NCBI RefSeq assembly: GCF_000719345.1
Contig: NZ_JOFX01000005.1
Coordinates: forward strand, 1 to 64,000
Length of the DNA stretch: 64,000 nt
Source: Streptomyces sp. NRRL F-2664
Lineage (GTDB): Bacteria > Actinomycetota > Actinomycetes > Streptomycetales > Streptomycetaceae
Direction: 5' to 3'
Shown: positions 15,819 to 26,214 of the stretch, piece after piece
Numbering within the stretch: the stretch's first letter is position 1
Layout: the number at the start of each line of letters is the position of its first letter
Translations under genes and position numbers: made by a program
The notes under the pieces: generated by a model
What the model was told of the DNA's origin: nothing
The model's database searches: none
The model's input: only the letters and a program-made list of their open reading frames with translations

Positions 15819-17258
15819 ATGGACTGGTTCACGGCGCCCGGGTACTGGCTCGCCCGGCTGGTCTTCCAGCGGGCTCTCGCCGGTGTCTACCTCGTCGCCT
15901 TCGTCGGGGCCGCGCTGCAGTTCCGGGCCCTCATCGGGACGCATGGCATGCTGCCCGTGCCTCGCTACGTACGCCGCGTACCCTTCCGGCGGGCCCCGAG
16001 CCTGTTCCAACTGCGCTATTCGGACCGACTCTTCGCCGGCTGCGCCTGGACGGGGGCCGCGCTGGCGGCGGCCCTGGCCGCCGGGGCCGGGGACGAGGTA
16101 CCGCTGGCCGCCGCCATGGCGATGTGGGCCGCGCTGTGGGTGCTCTACCTCTCCATCGTGAACGTCGGCCAGACCTGGTACTCCTTCGGCTGGGAGTCGC
16201 TGCTGCTGGAGGTCGGCTTCCTCGCGGTGTTCCTCGGCAACGCCCGGGTCGGGCCGCCGGTGCTGGTGCTGTGGCTGCTGCGCTGGGTGCTCTTCCGGGT
16301 GGAGTTCGGGGCGGGGCTGATCAAGATGCGCGGCGACCCCTGCTGGCGCAAGCTGACCTGCCTGTACTTCCACCACGAGACACAGCCGATGGCGGGCCCG
16401 CTCAGCTGGTTCTTCCACCATCTGCCGAAGCCGCTGCACCGGGTGGAGTGCGCCGCGAACCACGTGACCCAGCTGGCCGTGCCGGTGCTGCTCTTCACCC
16501 CGCAGCCGGTGGCCTCGTACGCCGCCGGGGCGGTCGTCGCGACCCAGCTGTGGCTGGTGCTGTCGGGCAACTTCGCCTGGCTGAACTGGCTCACGATCAC
16601 CCTCGCCGTGTCGGCCGTGGACTTCACCGGACTCGTGGGCCCTCCCCCGGCAGCCGCCTCCCGGCAGGCCCCCCTCTGGTTCGTGGTGCTGGTGTGCGCG
16701 GTGACCGCACTGGTCCTCTTCCTCAGCCGGCACCCCGTGCTCAACATGGTCTCGCGCCGCCAGGTGATGAACCGCTCCTTCGACGCACTGCACCTGGTCA
16801 ACACCTACGGGGCCTTCGGCTCGGTGGGACGGGTGCGCATGGAGGTGGCAGTGGAGGGCACCGCGGACCGCGTACCGCGCGAGGACGGCGACTGGAAGGA
16901 GTACGGCTTCCGGGGCAAGCCGGGCGAGCCGCACCGGCTGCCGCGCCAGTTCGCCCCCTACCACCTCCGCCTGGACTGGCTGATGTGGTTCGCGGCGATC
17001 TCCCCCGGCTACGCCCGCGACTGGTTCGGACCCTTCGTGGAGCGGCTCCTGGCGGGCGACCGGGACACGCTGCGGCTGTTGCGCCACAATCCGTTCCCGG
17101 ACGCCCCGCCCGTGCACGTCAGGGCCCTGCTCTACCGCTACCGCTTCACCACCTGGCGGGAGCTGCGCGAGACGGGGGACTGGTGGCACCGCACGCTGGT
17201 GCGCGAGTACCTCCCGCCGACCCGGCTCGCGGGCGCCCGGCCGTCAGAGCCCGAGTAG
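15819..17258 (+). CDS. Lipase maturation factor family membrane protein
   Basis: 479 residues with several membrane helices between about 5 and 320 and a soluble C-terminal domain. Hallmarks of the family are YSFGWESLLLEVGFLA, FRVEFGAGLIKMRGDPCWRKLTCLYFHHETQP and, late, KPGEPHRLPRQFAPYHLRLDWLMWFAA. The animal homologue assists lipase folding in the ER; the role in actinomycetes, where it is common, is not known. The ATG at 15819 has TGGAGG just upstream, so it is chosen over a start 38 codons earlier. Its stop overlaps the convergent epimerase gene by 15 bp. Confidence 0.88.
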   Translation: MDWFTAPGYWLARLVFQRALAGVYLVAFVGAALQFRALIGTHGMLPVPRYVRRVPFRRAPSLFQLRYSDRLFAGCAWTGAALAAALAAGAGDEVPLAAAMAMWAALWVLYLSIVNVGQTWYSFGWESLLLEVGFLAVFLGNARVGPPVLVLWLLRWVLFRVEFGAGLIKMRGDPCWRKLTCLYFHHETQPMAGPLSWFFHHLPKPLHRVECAANHVTQLAVPVLLFTPQPVASYAAGAVVATQLWLVLSGNFAWLNWLTITLAVSAVDFTGLVGPPPAAASRQAPLWFVVLVCAVTALVLFLSRHPVLNMVSRRQVMNRSFDALHLVNTYGAFGSVGRVRMEVAVEGTADRVPREDGDWKEYGFRGKPGEPHRLPRQFAPYHLRLDWLMWFAAISPGYARDWFGPFVERLLAGDRDTLRLLRHNPFPDAPPVHVRALLYRYRFTTWRELRETGDWWHRTLVREYLPPTRLAGARPSEPE

Positions 17259-18227
17259 CGCCGCCTCCCGCTCCGCGTCGAGGCCGGGGGCCGGCCGGTC
17301 GGGCCGCTGCGGAGCCCGGCCGTCAAGGGTGCGCAGCCAGGACCAGGTGTCGGCCACGGTCTCCTCGACGGGTCGGCACGTCAGTCCGGCCTTCAGCGCC
17401 CGGGTCACGTCCCCGCCGAACATGTGGTCGTGCGACTCGCCCGCGGGCAGCCAGATCGGCAGCTCGGTCCAGGGCTCCACGCCGGCCGCGAGGATCGGTG
17501 CCGGGTCGGTCCAGCGCAGGTCGGCCTTCCCGCCGGTGACGGCCGCGCAGGCGTCGAGGAGGCTTCCCATGGTGGCGTGCCCGGGCGGGGCGACCAGGTT
17601 GCAGGGGCCGGCGAGCCCGGCCCCGGCGGCGTCCAGGGTCCAGCGCGCGAGGTCGCGTACGTCGACGTACTGGATCGGCAGGTCGCGCGGGCCCGGGGCG
17701 AGGACGGGGCCGCCGCGCGCGATGCGGTTCAGCCACCACGGCAGCCGGCCGACGTTCTCGTAGGGGCCGAGGATCAGCCCTGCGCGGACCAGCAGCGCCC
17801 GGTCGGCGAACGCCTCCAGCGCGGCGAGCTCGCCGCCCCTCTTGTCCTCGGCGTAGGCGGTGGCCGCGGCGTCGGGCGAACCCTGCACGAGGAGGCCGTC
17901 CTCCCCCTGCCCGGCGGGAGCCGGATAGGCGTACACCGAGCGGCTGGAGACGTAGGCGTACCGTGCGGCCCGACCGCTCAGCAGGCGCGCGCTGTCACGC
18001 ACCGCGGTCGGGGCTGCGCCCCAGGTGTCGACGGCGAGGTCCCACTCCCCCGCGGTGAGGGCGGCCAGGCCGCCCGGGGCGGTGCGGTCCCCGTGCAGGG
18101 CACGGGTCCCCGGCGGGGGCGCGTGGCGCCCCCGGTGGAAGACGGTCACCTCCCAGCCCCGGGCGAGGGCGTCCTCGGTGACGGCGCGTCCGACGAATTC
18201 GGTACCACCCAGCATCAGCAGCTTCAT
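17244..18227 (-). CDS. NAD-dependent epimerase/dehydratase family protein
   Basis: 327 residues; an extended SDR. The N-terminal Rossmann motif is LMLGGTEFVGRAV, the Ser of the active site is in YVSSRSVYAY and the Tyr/Lys pair is in YAEDK. The C-terminal half contains QYVDVRDLARWTLDA, typical of members that act on nucleotide sugars or isoflavone-like substrates; the substrate cannot be told. No ribosome binding site precedes the ATG, but CAGGCT lies six bases before it. It converges on, and overlaps, the lipase-maturation-like gene. Confidence 0.87.
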   Translation of the reverse strand: MKLLMLGGTEFVGRAVTEDALARGWEVTVFHRGRHAPPPGTRALHGDRTAPGGLAALTAGEWDLAVDTWGAAPTAVRDSARLLSGRAARYAYVSSRSVYAYPAPAGQGEDGLLVQGSPDAAATAYAEDKRGGELAALEAFADRALLVRAGLILGPYENVGRLPWWLNRIARGGPVLAPGPRDLPIQYVDVRDLARWTLDAAGAGLAGPCNLVAPPGHATMGSLLDACAAVTGGKADLRWTDPAPILAAGVEPWTELPIWLPAGESHDHMFGGDVTRALKAGLTCRPVEETVADTWSWLRTLDGRAPQRPDRPAPGLDAEREAALLGL

Positions 18228-18233
18228 GGCGTC

Positions 18234-18239
18234 AGCCTG
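18234..18239 (-). promoter_or_regulatory. -10-like hexamer CAGGCT for leaderless epimerase gene
   Basis: CAGGCT ends six bases before the ATG at 18227; there is no Shine-Dalgarno between them. One mismatch to TAGGCT; -35 not seen. Confidence 0.35.
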
Positions 18240-18399
18240 GACCGGCGGGCACGAGCGCGGAAGCGGTGATCGCTGTCGGCGATGACGCTCAGGGCGTAGG
18301 GCGTACCCCTTGCCCCGCGGTCAGGGCAGCGCCCCCGGTGCGGATGAGCACGAGGGGGCGCTTGTCACCGCTGTGCGGGTGGTCGCGGGAGGGCGCGGG

Positions 18400-18573
18400 C
18401 TAGTCGATGCCGCGCAGGATGTGGGCTTCCGCCAGGTCGTCCTCGTAGCCGGCCAGCCGGATGGGGGCGGAGCGCGCCCACACCTCCAGGCTCCCGAGCT
18501 CGTCGGTGCGCTTCTTGGCGCGCGATCCGGTCCGCTCCAGCAACTTCGGTTCGGGCTGCGTCTTTTCAGTCAC
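18400..18573 (-). CDS. Small 57-residue protein of unknown function
   Basis: A short but convincing gene: GTG start with AGAGGAG eight bases upstream and a balanced, charged sequence (KLLERTGSRAKKRTDELGSLEVWARSAP as overlapping parts, ending AEAHILRGID). There is no Cys, signal peptide or membrane helix, so a lanthipeptide or secreted peptide is unlikely. The upstream region has an inverted repeat GAGCGGA/TCCGCTC (18709-18724). I do not recognise the family. Confidence 0.65.
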   Translation of the reverse strand: MTEKTQPEPKLLERTGSRAKKRTDELGSLEVWARSAPIRLAGYEDDLAEAHILRGID

Positions 18574-18855
18574 CGCGCACTCCTCTGTGTCGCGTAACCC
18601 GGCGGGCTGACCGCGAGCCGGGCAAGGGATCAAGGGTTCCGGACGCGGTGGCGCCTTGGTGGAGCGCGGCCCGGATGGGGGCCGTCTTGATGCCCCAGAG
18701 TACACATATGAGCGGACCTCCGCTCGATAGGAGGGGCAAAATCCGCTGCGCCCTCTCGGTTTCGTCCTGAGTTCAGCACGTCGTGGACCGGCGGGCACCT
18801 CACGGGACGGTGTGCTCGGACCCGGATCCGTGAAGCGCGACGGAGGGGGTCGGCA

Positions 18856-19209
18856 GTGGCGGGATCGGGAGTGCCGGAGGCCGAAGTCCCGTACGTCACA
18901 AGCGTGGTTGGGCTGATGGAGCTGCTTCGGCACAGCCGCGACGAACGGGCCCTGCGGTCGGCGGCTCTGCTGCGCCGCTCGCACCCCGCCGGCAGGGAAC
19001 TGCAGCTCGCGGGGCTGCTGCCCGACGTCGGCGAGCTGCTCCGTCCGGGTGACGGAGCGCGACACGCCGTACTCGCAGCGGAAGCGGTGCGCCCGCTGCT
19101 CGGCGAACGGGTGGCCAGGCCGGTACGGCTGCACCCGCCGTCGGCGGCGGCCGGGAACGCGAGCGGCCCCCTCGGGGAACCGAGGGGGCCGCTCGCGTGC
19201 ACGCCGTAG
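18856..19209 (+). CDS. 117-residue protein resembling a degenerate HD-domain protein
   Basis: The segment LMELLRHSRDERALRSAALLRRSHPAGRELQ (in overlapping parts) followed by LAGLLPDVGELL looks like the start of an HD-domain hydrolase/oxygenase, where the usual text would be GLVHDLGH; here the metal His is Pro (LLPDVG). The rest of an HD domain is missing, so it is either a short divergent family or a remnant. The GTG at 18856 has GGAGGGGG ten bases upstream. Its last 13 codons lie inside a long terminator hairpin (19159-19196), an unusual overlap. Confidence 0.55.
   Translation: MAGSGVPEAEVPYVTSVVGLMELLRHSRDERALRSAALLRRSHPAGRELQLAGLLPDVGELLRPGDGARHAVLAAEAVRPLLGERVARPVRLHPPSAAAGNASGPLGEPRGPLACTP
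19159..19196. terminator. Bidirectional terminator, 17-bp perfect stem
   Basis: Bases 19159-19175 pair perfectly with 19180-19196 around GGAA. It lies between convergent genes (stops at 19209 and 19240) and overlaps the 3' end of the plus-strand gene. Confidence 0.85.
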
Positions 19210-19239
19210 CGCGGGGCCGGGTCCGAAAGGCCCGCGGGC

Positions 19240-20727
19240 CTACCAGTTCGCCGGGGCGTAGTCCTTCAGGAAGACGCCGAACAGGTCCTCGCCGGCCTCG
19301 CCGCGCACGATCGGGTCGTAGACCCGGGCCGCACCGTCGACCAGGTCGAGCGGAGCGTGGAAGCCTTCCTCGGCGAGGCGCAGCTTGTCGAAGTGCGGGC
19401 GCTCGTCGGTGATCCACCCGGTGTCCACGGAGGTCATCAGAATGCGGTCGGTCTGGAACATCTCCTGGCCGCTGGTCCGCGTCACCATGTTCATCGCGGC
19501 CTTGGCGGCATTGGTGTTCGGGTGCCCCGCACCCTTGTAGCCGCGGCTGAAGACGCCCTCCATCGCCGAGACGTTGACCACGTACGCCCGCCCGTTCGCC
19601 GCCTTCCGCGCGGCCTCGGCCATGGCCGGCCGGAGCGCGCTGATCAGGATGAACGGCGACGTGTAGTTGCACAGCTGGGTTTCGAGCAGCTCCACCGGGG
19701 AGATCTGGTCGATGGTCTGCACCCAGGTGTTGCTCTCGACGACGTCGGGCAGCAGGCCGCCCGCGTCGATGGCGGTGCCCGCGAGGTGGCGCTCCAGGCT
19801 GGCGTTGCCCGCGACCAGCGCGAGGTCGGCGACCTTCTGCGCCTCCAGTCCGCTCGCCCCGATGGGCAGGGCCGCCAGGCCGTCGACCGCACCGGAGTTG
19901 AACGCGCCGATGACGTGGTGGGCGGGCAGTTCCCCGGCGGGCAGCGGGGCGCTCTCGCCCTCGACGAGCGCCGCGTAGGCGGTGGGCAGTCGGCGCACGG
20001 TCTGCGTCGCGTTGTTGATCAGTATGTCGAGCGGGCCCGCCGCGGCCACCTGGTCGGCCAGGGCCACGGCCTGGGCGGGGTCGCGCAGGTCGATGCCGAC
20101 GACCTCCAGGCGGTGCATCCAGTCCGCGGAGTCCTCCATCGCCTTGAAGCGGCGGATGGCGTCCTTGGGGAAGCGCGTGGTGATCGTGGTGTGGGCGCCG
20201 TCGCGCAGCAGCCGCAGCGCGATGTACATGCCGATCTTGGCGCGGCCGCCGGTGAGCAGCGCGCGCTTGCCGCTGAGGTCGGCGCGGGCCTCCCGCTTGG
20301 TGCGGTTCTCGACGGCGCACTGCGGGCAGAGCTGGTGGTAGAAGTAGTCGACCTCGACGTACCGCGTCTTGCAGACGTAGCAGGAGCGCGGGCGCTGGAG
20401 TATCCCGGCGATCCGGCCGGCCTCGGTGACCGAGGTGGGCAGGATGCCCTCGGTCTCGTCGTCGATGCGCTCGGCGGAGCCGGTCGCGGTCGCCTCGGTG
20501 ACGGCCTTGTCGTTCGCGGTCTTGGCGGCCCGGCGCTCCTGGCGCCGGCGCTGCTTGACCGTGCGGTAGACGCCGGCCGTCGCGCGGCGCACGGCGATGG
20601 CGTCGGGGTGGTCGACGTCGATCGTGTCCAGCTCGGCGAGCACGTCGAGGCAGAGCGCCAGCCGCTCGGGGTCGATGCCCGGTCCGTAGGCCTGCACCTG
20701 GTCGTGGCTGTCTTCGGTCACCGTCAT
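19240..20727 (-). CDS. SDR-fold protein with N-terminal zinc ribbon and no catalytic Tyr
   Basis: 495 residues, about twice a classical SDR. Residues 1-110 are helical and charged; C116-x2-C119 and C134-x2-C137 (SCYVCK and LCPQCA) form a zinc ribbon; a Rossmann domain follows (LLTGGRAKIG about 158-166, ILINNATQT). The Ser is present in VNVSAMEG, but where YxxxK is expected the text reads HPNTNAAKAAMN, so the catalytic Tyr is absent. This variant recurs in a distinct SDR group, so it is probably not a defect. Function unknown. Start ATG at 20727 with AAGGAA upstream; an alternative start lies 11 codons earlier. Confidence 0.82.
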   Translation of the reverse strand: MTVTEDSHDQVQAYGPGIDPERLALCLDVLAELDTIDVDHPDAIAVRRATAGVYRTVKQRRRQERRAAKTANDKAVTEATATGSAERIDDETEGILPTSVTEAGRIAGILQRPRSCYVCKTRYVEVDYFYHQLCPQCAVENRTKREARADLSGKRALLTGGRAKIGMYIALRLLRDGAHTTITTRFPKDAIRRFKAMEDSADWMHRLEVVGIDLRDPAQAVALADQVAAAGPLDILINNATQTVRRLPTAYAALVEGESAPLPAGELPAHHVIGAFNSGAVDGLAALPIGASGLEAQKVADLALVAGNASLERHLAGTAIDAGGLLPDVVESNTWVQTIDQISPVELLETQLCNYTSPFILISALRPAMAEAARKAANGRAYVVNVSAMEGVFSRGYKGAGHPNTNAAKAAMNMVTRTSGQEMFQTDRILMTSVDTGWITDERPHFDKLRLAEEGFHAPLDLVDGAARVYDPIVRGEAGEDLFGVFLKDYAPANW

Positions 20728-21028
20728 GGCCGCTGCCGTTCCTTGATCACTCGTCCGCATCCGCCTGCTGCGGAGGTCCTCAAAAGGGAAACTGTACGGA
20801 TCGCACGCGCCCCGAGCCAAACCCGCGGCAGGGCGCCCGGTGCATCGCTCACGCATCGCGAACGGGCCGTCACCGAGCGGATCGAGACGGTGACCCTGGG
20901 GCACGGTAGGGGTGGCGCTGCGCTGGTGGGACACCCACGCTGCGTACTCCCGCACTACGTCGGGAGTATGACTCGTGACCACCTGTGGGCGGAGGAATAG
21001 CGCAGATGGGTCGGGCATTGTGGAGCTT
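20728..21028. other. Divergent intergenic region of zinc-ribbon SDR and DMT transporter
   Basis: 301 bp without a gene. It contains a perfect inverted repeat TACTCCCG/CGGGAGTA (20945-20952 and 20961-20968, 8-base loop), which could be an operator or an RNA hairpin upstream of the transporter. Nothing else is recognised. Confidence 0.4.
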
Positions 21029-21111
21029 ATGAGTGCACTGGCGCTGTCGGTCCTGCTCTGCCTGGTGTCCGCCGTGGCGTACGCGGGCGGAGCGATCGTC
21101 CAGGAAAGAGG

Positions 21112-21121
<10 letters not shown>
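21029..21121 (+). pseudogene. N-terminal fragment of DMT-family transporter (first helix)
   Basis: Thirty codons, ATG to TGA, encoding exactly the first membrane helix of an EamA/DMT transporter (LALSVLLCLVSAVAYAGGA, then IVQERGWR). The rest of the protein continues in another frame at 21112-21118. The shift is at CAGGAAAGAGGG, where removal of one AG pair would restore QERVAVTTPD. The stop TGA overlaps a GTG of the next frame (GTGA, 21118-21121), so translational coupling of two pieces is conceivable. Either a true frameshift, a sequencing error or a split transporter. Confidence 0.55.
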
Positions 21122-23222
<2,101 letters not shown>

Positions 23223-23343
23223 GGGAGCAACGGAGCGCTCTTCAGCGGAACTTGACAATCCCTCGACGGGCCGGAGCGCCGCGGGAGCGGTGGCGCGGTA
23301 GCGTCGGCACGGCCCGCACACCGAAGCACGCAGGAGCGCACAG

Positions 23344-24789
23344 ATGAGCACCAGCACCGCCCGGATCGGCGTCACCGGCCTCGCAGTCATGGGCAGCAAC
23401 CTCGCCCGCAACTTCGCCCGCAACGGATTCACGGTGGCCGTCCACAACCGCACCGCCTCTCGCACCACGGCGCTGGTGGAGGAGTTCGGCCATGAGGGCG
23501 CGTTCGTGGCCGCCGAGTCGGCCAAGGAGTTCGTCGACGCGCTGGAGCGCCCCCGGCGCATCGTCGTCATGGTGAAGGCCGGGGAGCCGACCGATGCCGT
23601 GATCCGCGAGTTCGCCCCGCTCCTGGAGGAGGGCGACGTCATCATCGACGGCGGGAACGCCCACTTCGAGGACACCCGGCGGCGGGAGCGGGAACTGCGC
23701 GAGCAGGGCATCCACTTCGTCGGCGTGGGCATCTCCGGCGGCGAGGAGGGCGCACTGCTCGGGCCGAGCATCATGCCGGGCGGCTCCAAGGAGTCGTACG
23801 CGTCCCTCGGCCCCCTCCTGGAGAAGATCGCGGCGAAGGCCGCCGACGGCACGCCGTGCACCTCCCATGTGGGCCCGGACGGCGCCGGACACTTCGTCAA
23901 GATGGTGCACAACGGCATCGAGTACGCCGACATGCAGCTCATCGGCGAGGCCTACCACCTGCTGCGCGAGGTCGCCGGGTACTCCCCGGCGATGATCGCG
24001 CAGACCTTCCGGGACTGGAACCGGGGACGCCTGGACTCGTACCTGATCGAGATCACGGCGGAGGTGCTCGCGCACACGGACGCCGCGACCGGGCAGGCGT
24101 TCGTCGATGTCGTGGCCGACGCCGCCGAGCAGAAGGGCACCGGGCGGTGGACCGTGCAGATCGCCCTGGACCTCGGGGTCCCGGTGTCGGGGATCGCCGA
24201 AGCCGTGTTCGCGCGCGCCGTTTCGGGTCACGCCGACCTTCGGTCGGCGGCCCGCGGGCTCGCGGGGCCCGCACCTGCCGCGCTGTCGCCGGAGGCGGCG
24301 GACGCGTTCGCCGCCCAGGTGGAGGAGGCGCTGTACGCGTCGAAGATCGTCTCGTACACGCAGGGGTTCCACCAGATCCGGGCGGGCAGCGAGGAGTACG
24401 GCTGGGACGTGGACCTGGGCGCGGTGGCCTCGCTGTGGCGCGGCGGCTGCATCATCCGGGCGGCGTTCCTCGACCGGATCCGTGCGGCCTACGACGCCCG
24501 GCCCGACCTGCCCAGCCTGCTGGCGGACGAGCGCTTCGCCGAGGAGATCGGGGCGGCGCAGCAGGGCTGGCGGGCCGTGATCACGGCGGCCGTGGGCGCG
24601 GGCATCCCGGTGCCGGCCTTCGCGGCATCACTGGCGTACTACGACGCGCTGCGCGCGGAGCGGCTCCCTGCGGCCCTCACCCAGGGCCAGCGGGACTTCT
24701 TCGGGGCGCACACCTACCGGAGGACCGACCGGGCGGGCTCGTTCCACACCCACTGGAGCGGCGACCGCACCGAGGTCAGCACGGACTGA
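23344..24789 (+). CDS. gnd: 6-phosphogluconate dehydrogenase, NADP-dependent, decarboxylating
   Basis: 481 residues, full length for the long (dimeric, enterobacterial-type) form. The coenzyme motif is GVTGLAVMGSNLARN with NRT after beta-2, the substrate site includes GVGISGGEEGALLGPSIMPGG, catalytic Lys and Asn are in GHFVKMVHNGIEY, and the C-terminus has RDFFGAHTYRR and HTHWSG. It oxidises 6-phosphogluconate to ribulose 5-phosphate in the pentose phosphate pathway. Start ATG at 23344; a TTGACA (23252-23257) and a TAGCGT (23299-23304) lie upstream but are not correctly spaced with each other. Confidence 0.97.
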   Translation: MSTSTARIGVTGLAVMGSNLARNFARNGFTVAVHNRTASRTTALVEEFGHEGAFVAAESAKEFVDALERPRRIVVMVKAGEPTDAVIREFAPLLEEGDVIIDGGNAHFEDTRRRERELREQGIHFVGVGISGGEEGALLGPSIMPGGSKESYASLGPLLEKIAAKAADGTPCTSHVGPDGAGHFVKMVHNGIEYADMQLIGEAYHLLREVAGYSPAMIAQTFRDWNRGRLDSYLIEITAEVLAHTDAATGQAFVDVVADAAEQKGTGRWTVQIALDLGVPVSGIAEAVFARAVSGHADLRSAARGLAGPAPAALSPEAADAFAAQVEEALYASKIVSYTQGFHQIRAGSEEYGWDVDLGAVASLWRGGCIIRAAFLDRIRAAYDARPDLPSLLADERFAEEIGAAQQGWRAVITAAVGAGIPVPAFAASLAYYDALRAERLPAALTQGQRDFFGAHTYRRTDRAGSFHTHWSGDRTEVSTD

Positions 24790-24813
24790 CACCGCCGGGG
24801 CGAACGGGGGCGC

Positions 24814-24842
24814 CCGACCGGTGGGCTGCTCAGCCCGGTCGG
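24814..24842 (+). terminator. Terminator after gnd
   Basis: CCGACC (24814-24819) pairs with GGTCGG (24837-24842) and GGGCT with AGCCC inside, leaving a three-base bulge. It lies 25 bp after the gnd stop. Confidence 0.5.
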
Positions 24843-24913
24843 CGGGTGGGCCCCGGTCGGGGGGTGGGCCGGTCGGCGGGCCGCCGGCCGGTGCCTGCTC
24901 GGCCGGGCGGCCG

Positions 24914-25117
24914 TCAGCCGGCGGCGCGGCTCCAGGGCCCGGGCTGCGGGGTCGGCGCGGGCCCCGGCGGCGGGGGTACCGGGTCCGGCTCCGGGACGGG
25001 GCCGGGCACGGGCGGCGCGGGGCGCGGCATCGGTTCGGGGTCCGGGAACGGGGTGGGCGCAGGCGTCGGATCGGGTTCCGGGGCCGGCGGCTGCGTCGCT
25101 TCGAGGTTGTGCACCAT
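24914..25117 (-). CDS. Small proline-rich protein
   Basis: 67 residues, more than a third Pro, in PEPDPTP-type repeats, after a short normal N-terminus (MVHNLEATQ). The ATG has GGGAAGG nine bases upstream, which supports translation. No membrane helix or signal peptide. Low-complexity composition and G/C-rich bias make prediction uncertain; function unknown. Confidence 0.5.
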   Translation of the reverse strand: MVHNLEATQPPAPEPDPTPAPTPFPDPEPMPRPAPPVPGPVPEPDPVPPPPGPAPTPQPGPWSRAAG

Positions 25118-25209
25118 GTACGGCACCTTCCCGCTATCGCGCCCTCTACGCCCCCGGACGTCACGGCGATCGGCCGACCGGTGGGACCGGCGCGACCGGC
25201 GGGCACCCG

Positions 25210-25845
25210 CTACGGTCCGGGTGCCAGAGCGAGCGCGGCGGCCAGCCCCGCCCGGGGGCTGGCCAGCACGGGGATCGCGGTCGTCGCCAGCTCGGCGGCG
25301 CCCGCCATGGAGGCCTGGGCGAGGACGATGACGTCGGCACCGGTGACCGCGTCGGCCGCCTCGGCCACCCGGGTGAGGTAGCGGGCGGTGTCCCCCGACG
25401 CGAAGCTCTCCCAGGCGCCGGCGACGAGGTGCGCGGCGACCGACACCGGCCGTCCGCCGGCTTCTTCGGCGAGCAGCTCCGCCGTGGGGCCGAGCGTCGA
25501 TCCGAGAGCGGCCAGGACGACGATGCGCGGGCCGGTCCGCACGGCCGCGGCCGCCATCGGCCGGTCCACGCGCAGGACCGGGACGCCGAGGCCGGGGCCC
25601 AGGGACTCGGCCGTCGCTCCGATGGTGGAGCAGGTGACGAGCACGGGACCCGGCCCCGCCCCGGCGAGCAGCTCCCGCAGGGCGGGGGCTGCGGCCCGCG
25701 GCCCGTCCGCGCGGGCCCGGCCGAGCAGCTCCGGCACCACCAGGTGGCGCAGTACCGCCCCGGGGTGGTGCCGGTCGCGCAGCGCGTCGAAGACGGGGAC
25801 GTGCACGGGCGAGGTGTGCAGCAGGGTCAGGCCCGGGAGCGTCAC
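25210..25845 (-). CDS. Aspartate/glutamate racemase family protein
   Basis: 211 residues. The N-terminus LTLLHTSPVHVPVFDAL and the segment PVLVTCSTIGATAES hold the first catalytic Cys region of the Asp/Glu/hydantoin racemase fold; the second half has IVVLAALGSTLGPTAELL and VIVLAQASMAGAA, where the second Cys is replaced by Ala/Ser, so a true two-base racemase mechanism is doubtful. The GTG start overlaps the stop of the GNAT gene upstream (GTGA), showing translational coupling in the panD operon. Confidence 0.78.
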   Translation of the reverse strand: MTLPGLTLLHTSPVHVPVFDALRDRHHPGAVLRHLVVPELLGRARADGPRAAAPALRELLAGAGPGPVLVTCSTIGATAESLGPGLGVPVLRVDRPMAAAAVRTGPRIVVLAALGSTLGPTAELLAEEAGGRPVSVAAHLVAGAWESFASGDTARYLTRVAEAADAVTGADVIVLAQASMAGAAELATTAIPVLASPRAGLAAALALAPGP

Positions 25846-26201
25846 CGCAGGCCGGAGTCGGCGGCCTGCTGCGCCCGCGCGGCCGCCACAGCCCCGGGCG
25901 GCGCGACGGGCGCCTCCTCGGGGTGCTTGGCGGCCCAGCTCGCCGCATACGGGCAGAGCGGGACCACGGGCACGCCCTCGGCTTCGGCGAGCCGGTAGAA
26001 GGTCCTCACCAGCCCCCCGGCGATGCCCCGGCCCTCGTGCCCCGGTTCGACGACCGTGTGCACCGCCACGCGTGCGTGGGGCGGCTCGGCGAGCACGAAG
26101 TAGGCGATGTACCCGACCGCCGCCCCGTCCTCGACCGCGAGCAGCCGCCCGGCCTTCCGCTCGTCCTGGAACTCGATCGGCGGCTGTGCGTTCTCCGGCA
26201 C
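25842..26201 (-). CDS. Small GNAT-type N-acetyltransferase (YjdJ-like)
   Basis: 119 residues. The acetyl-CoA binding region is VHTVVEPGHEGRGIAGGLVRTF, followed by the conserved VVPLCPYAASWAAKHPE, which is typical of the short YjdJ/GCN5-like group of one-domain proteins. GTG start with AAGGAG ten bases upstream. It lies 13 bp after panD and overlaps the racemase gene by four bases, so the three form one operon. The acceptor is unknown. Confidence 0.88.
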   Translation of the reverse strand: MPENAQPPIEFQDERKAGRLLAVEDGAAVGYIAYFVLAEPPHARVAVHTVVEPGHEGRGIAGGLVRTFYRLAEAEGVPVVPLCPYAASWAAKHPEEAPVAPPGAVAAARAQQAADSGLR

Positions 26202-26214
26202 GGTCCCCTGCTCC

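Noticed and set aside
14427..17189. A 920-codon frame covering DUF6777 lipoprotein and extending through the next gene
   Set aside because: Only the part from 15671 has a signal peptide and ribosome site; the remainder lies antisense to a real membrane protein.
18310..18597. Plus-strand frame of 95 codons
   Set aside because: Antisense to the small gene at 18400-18573, which has a good ribosome site; no recognisable feature of its own.
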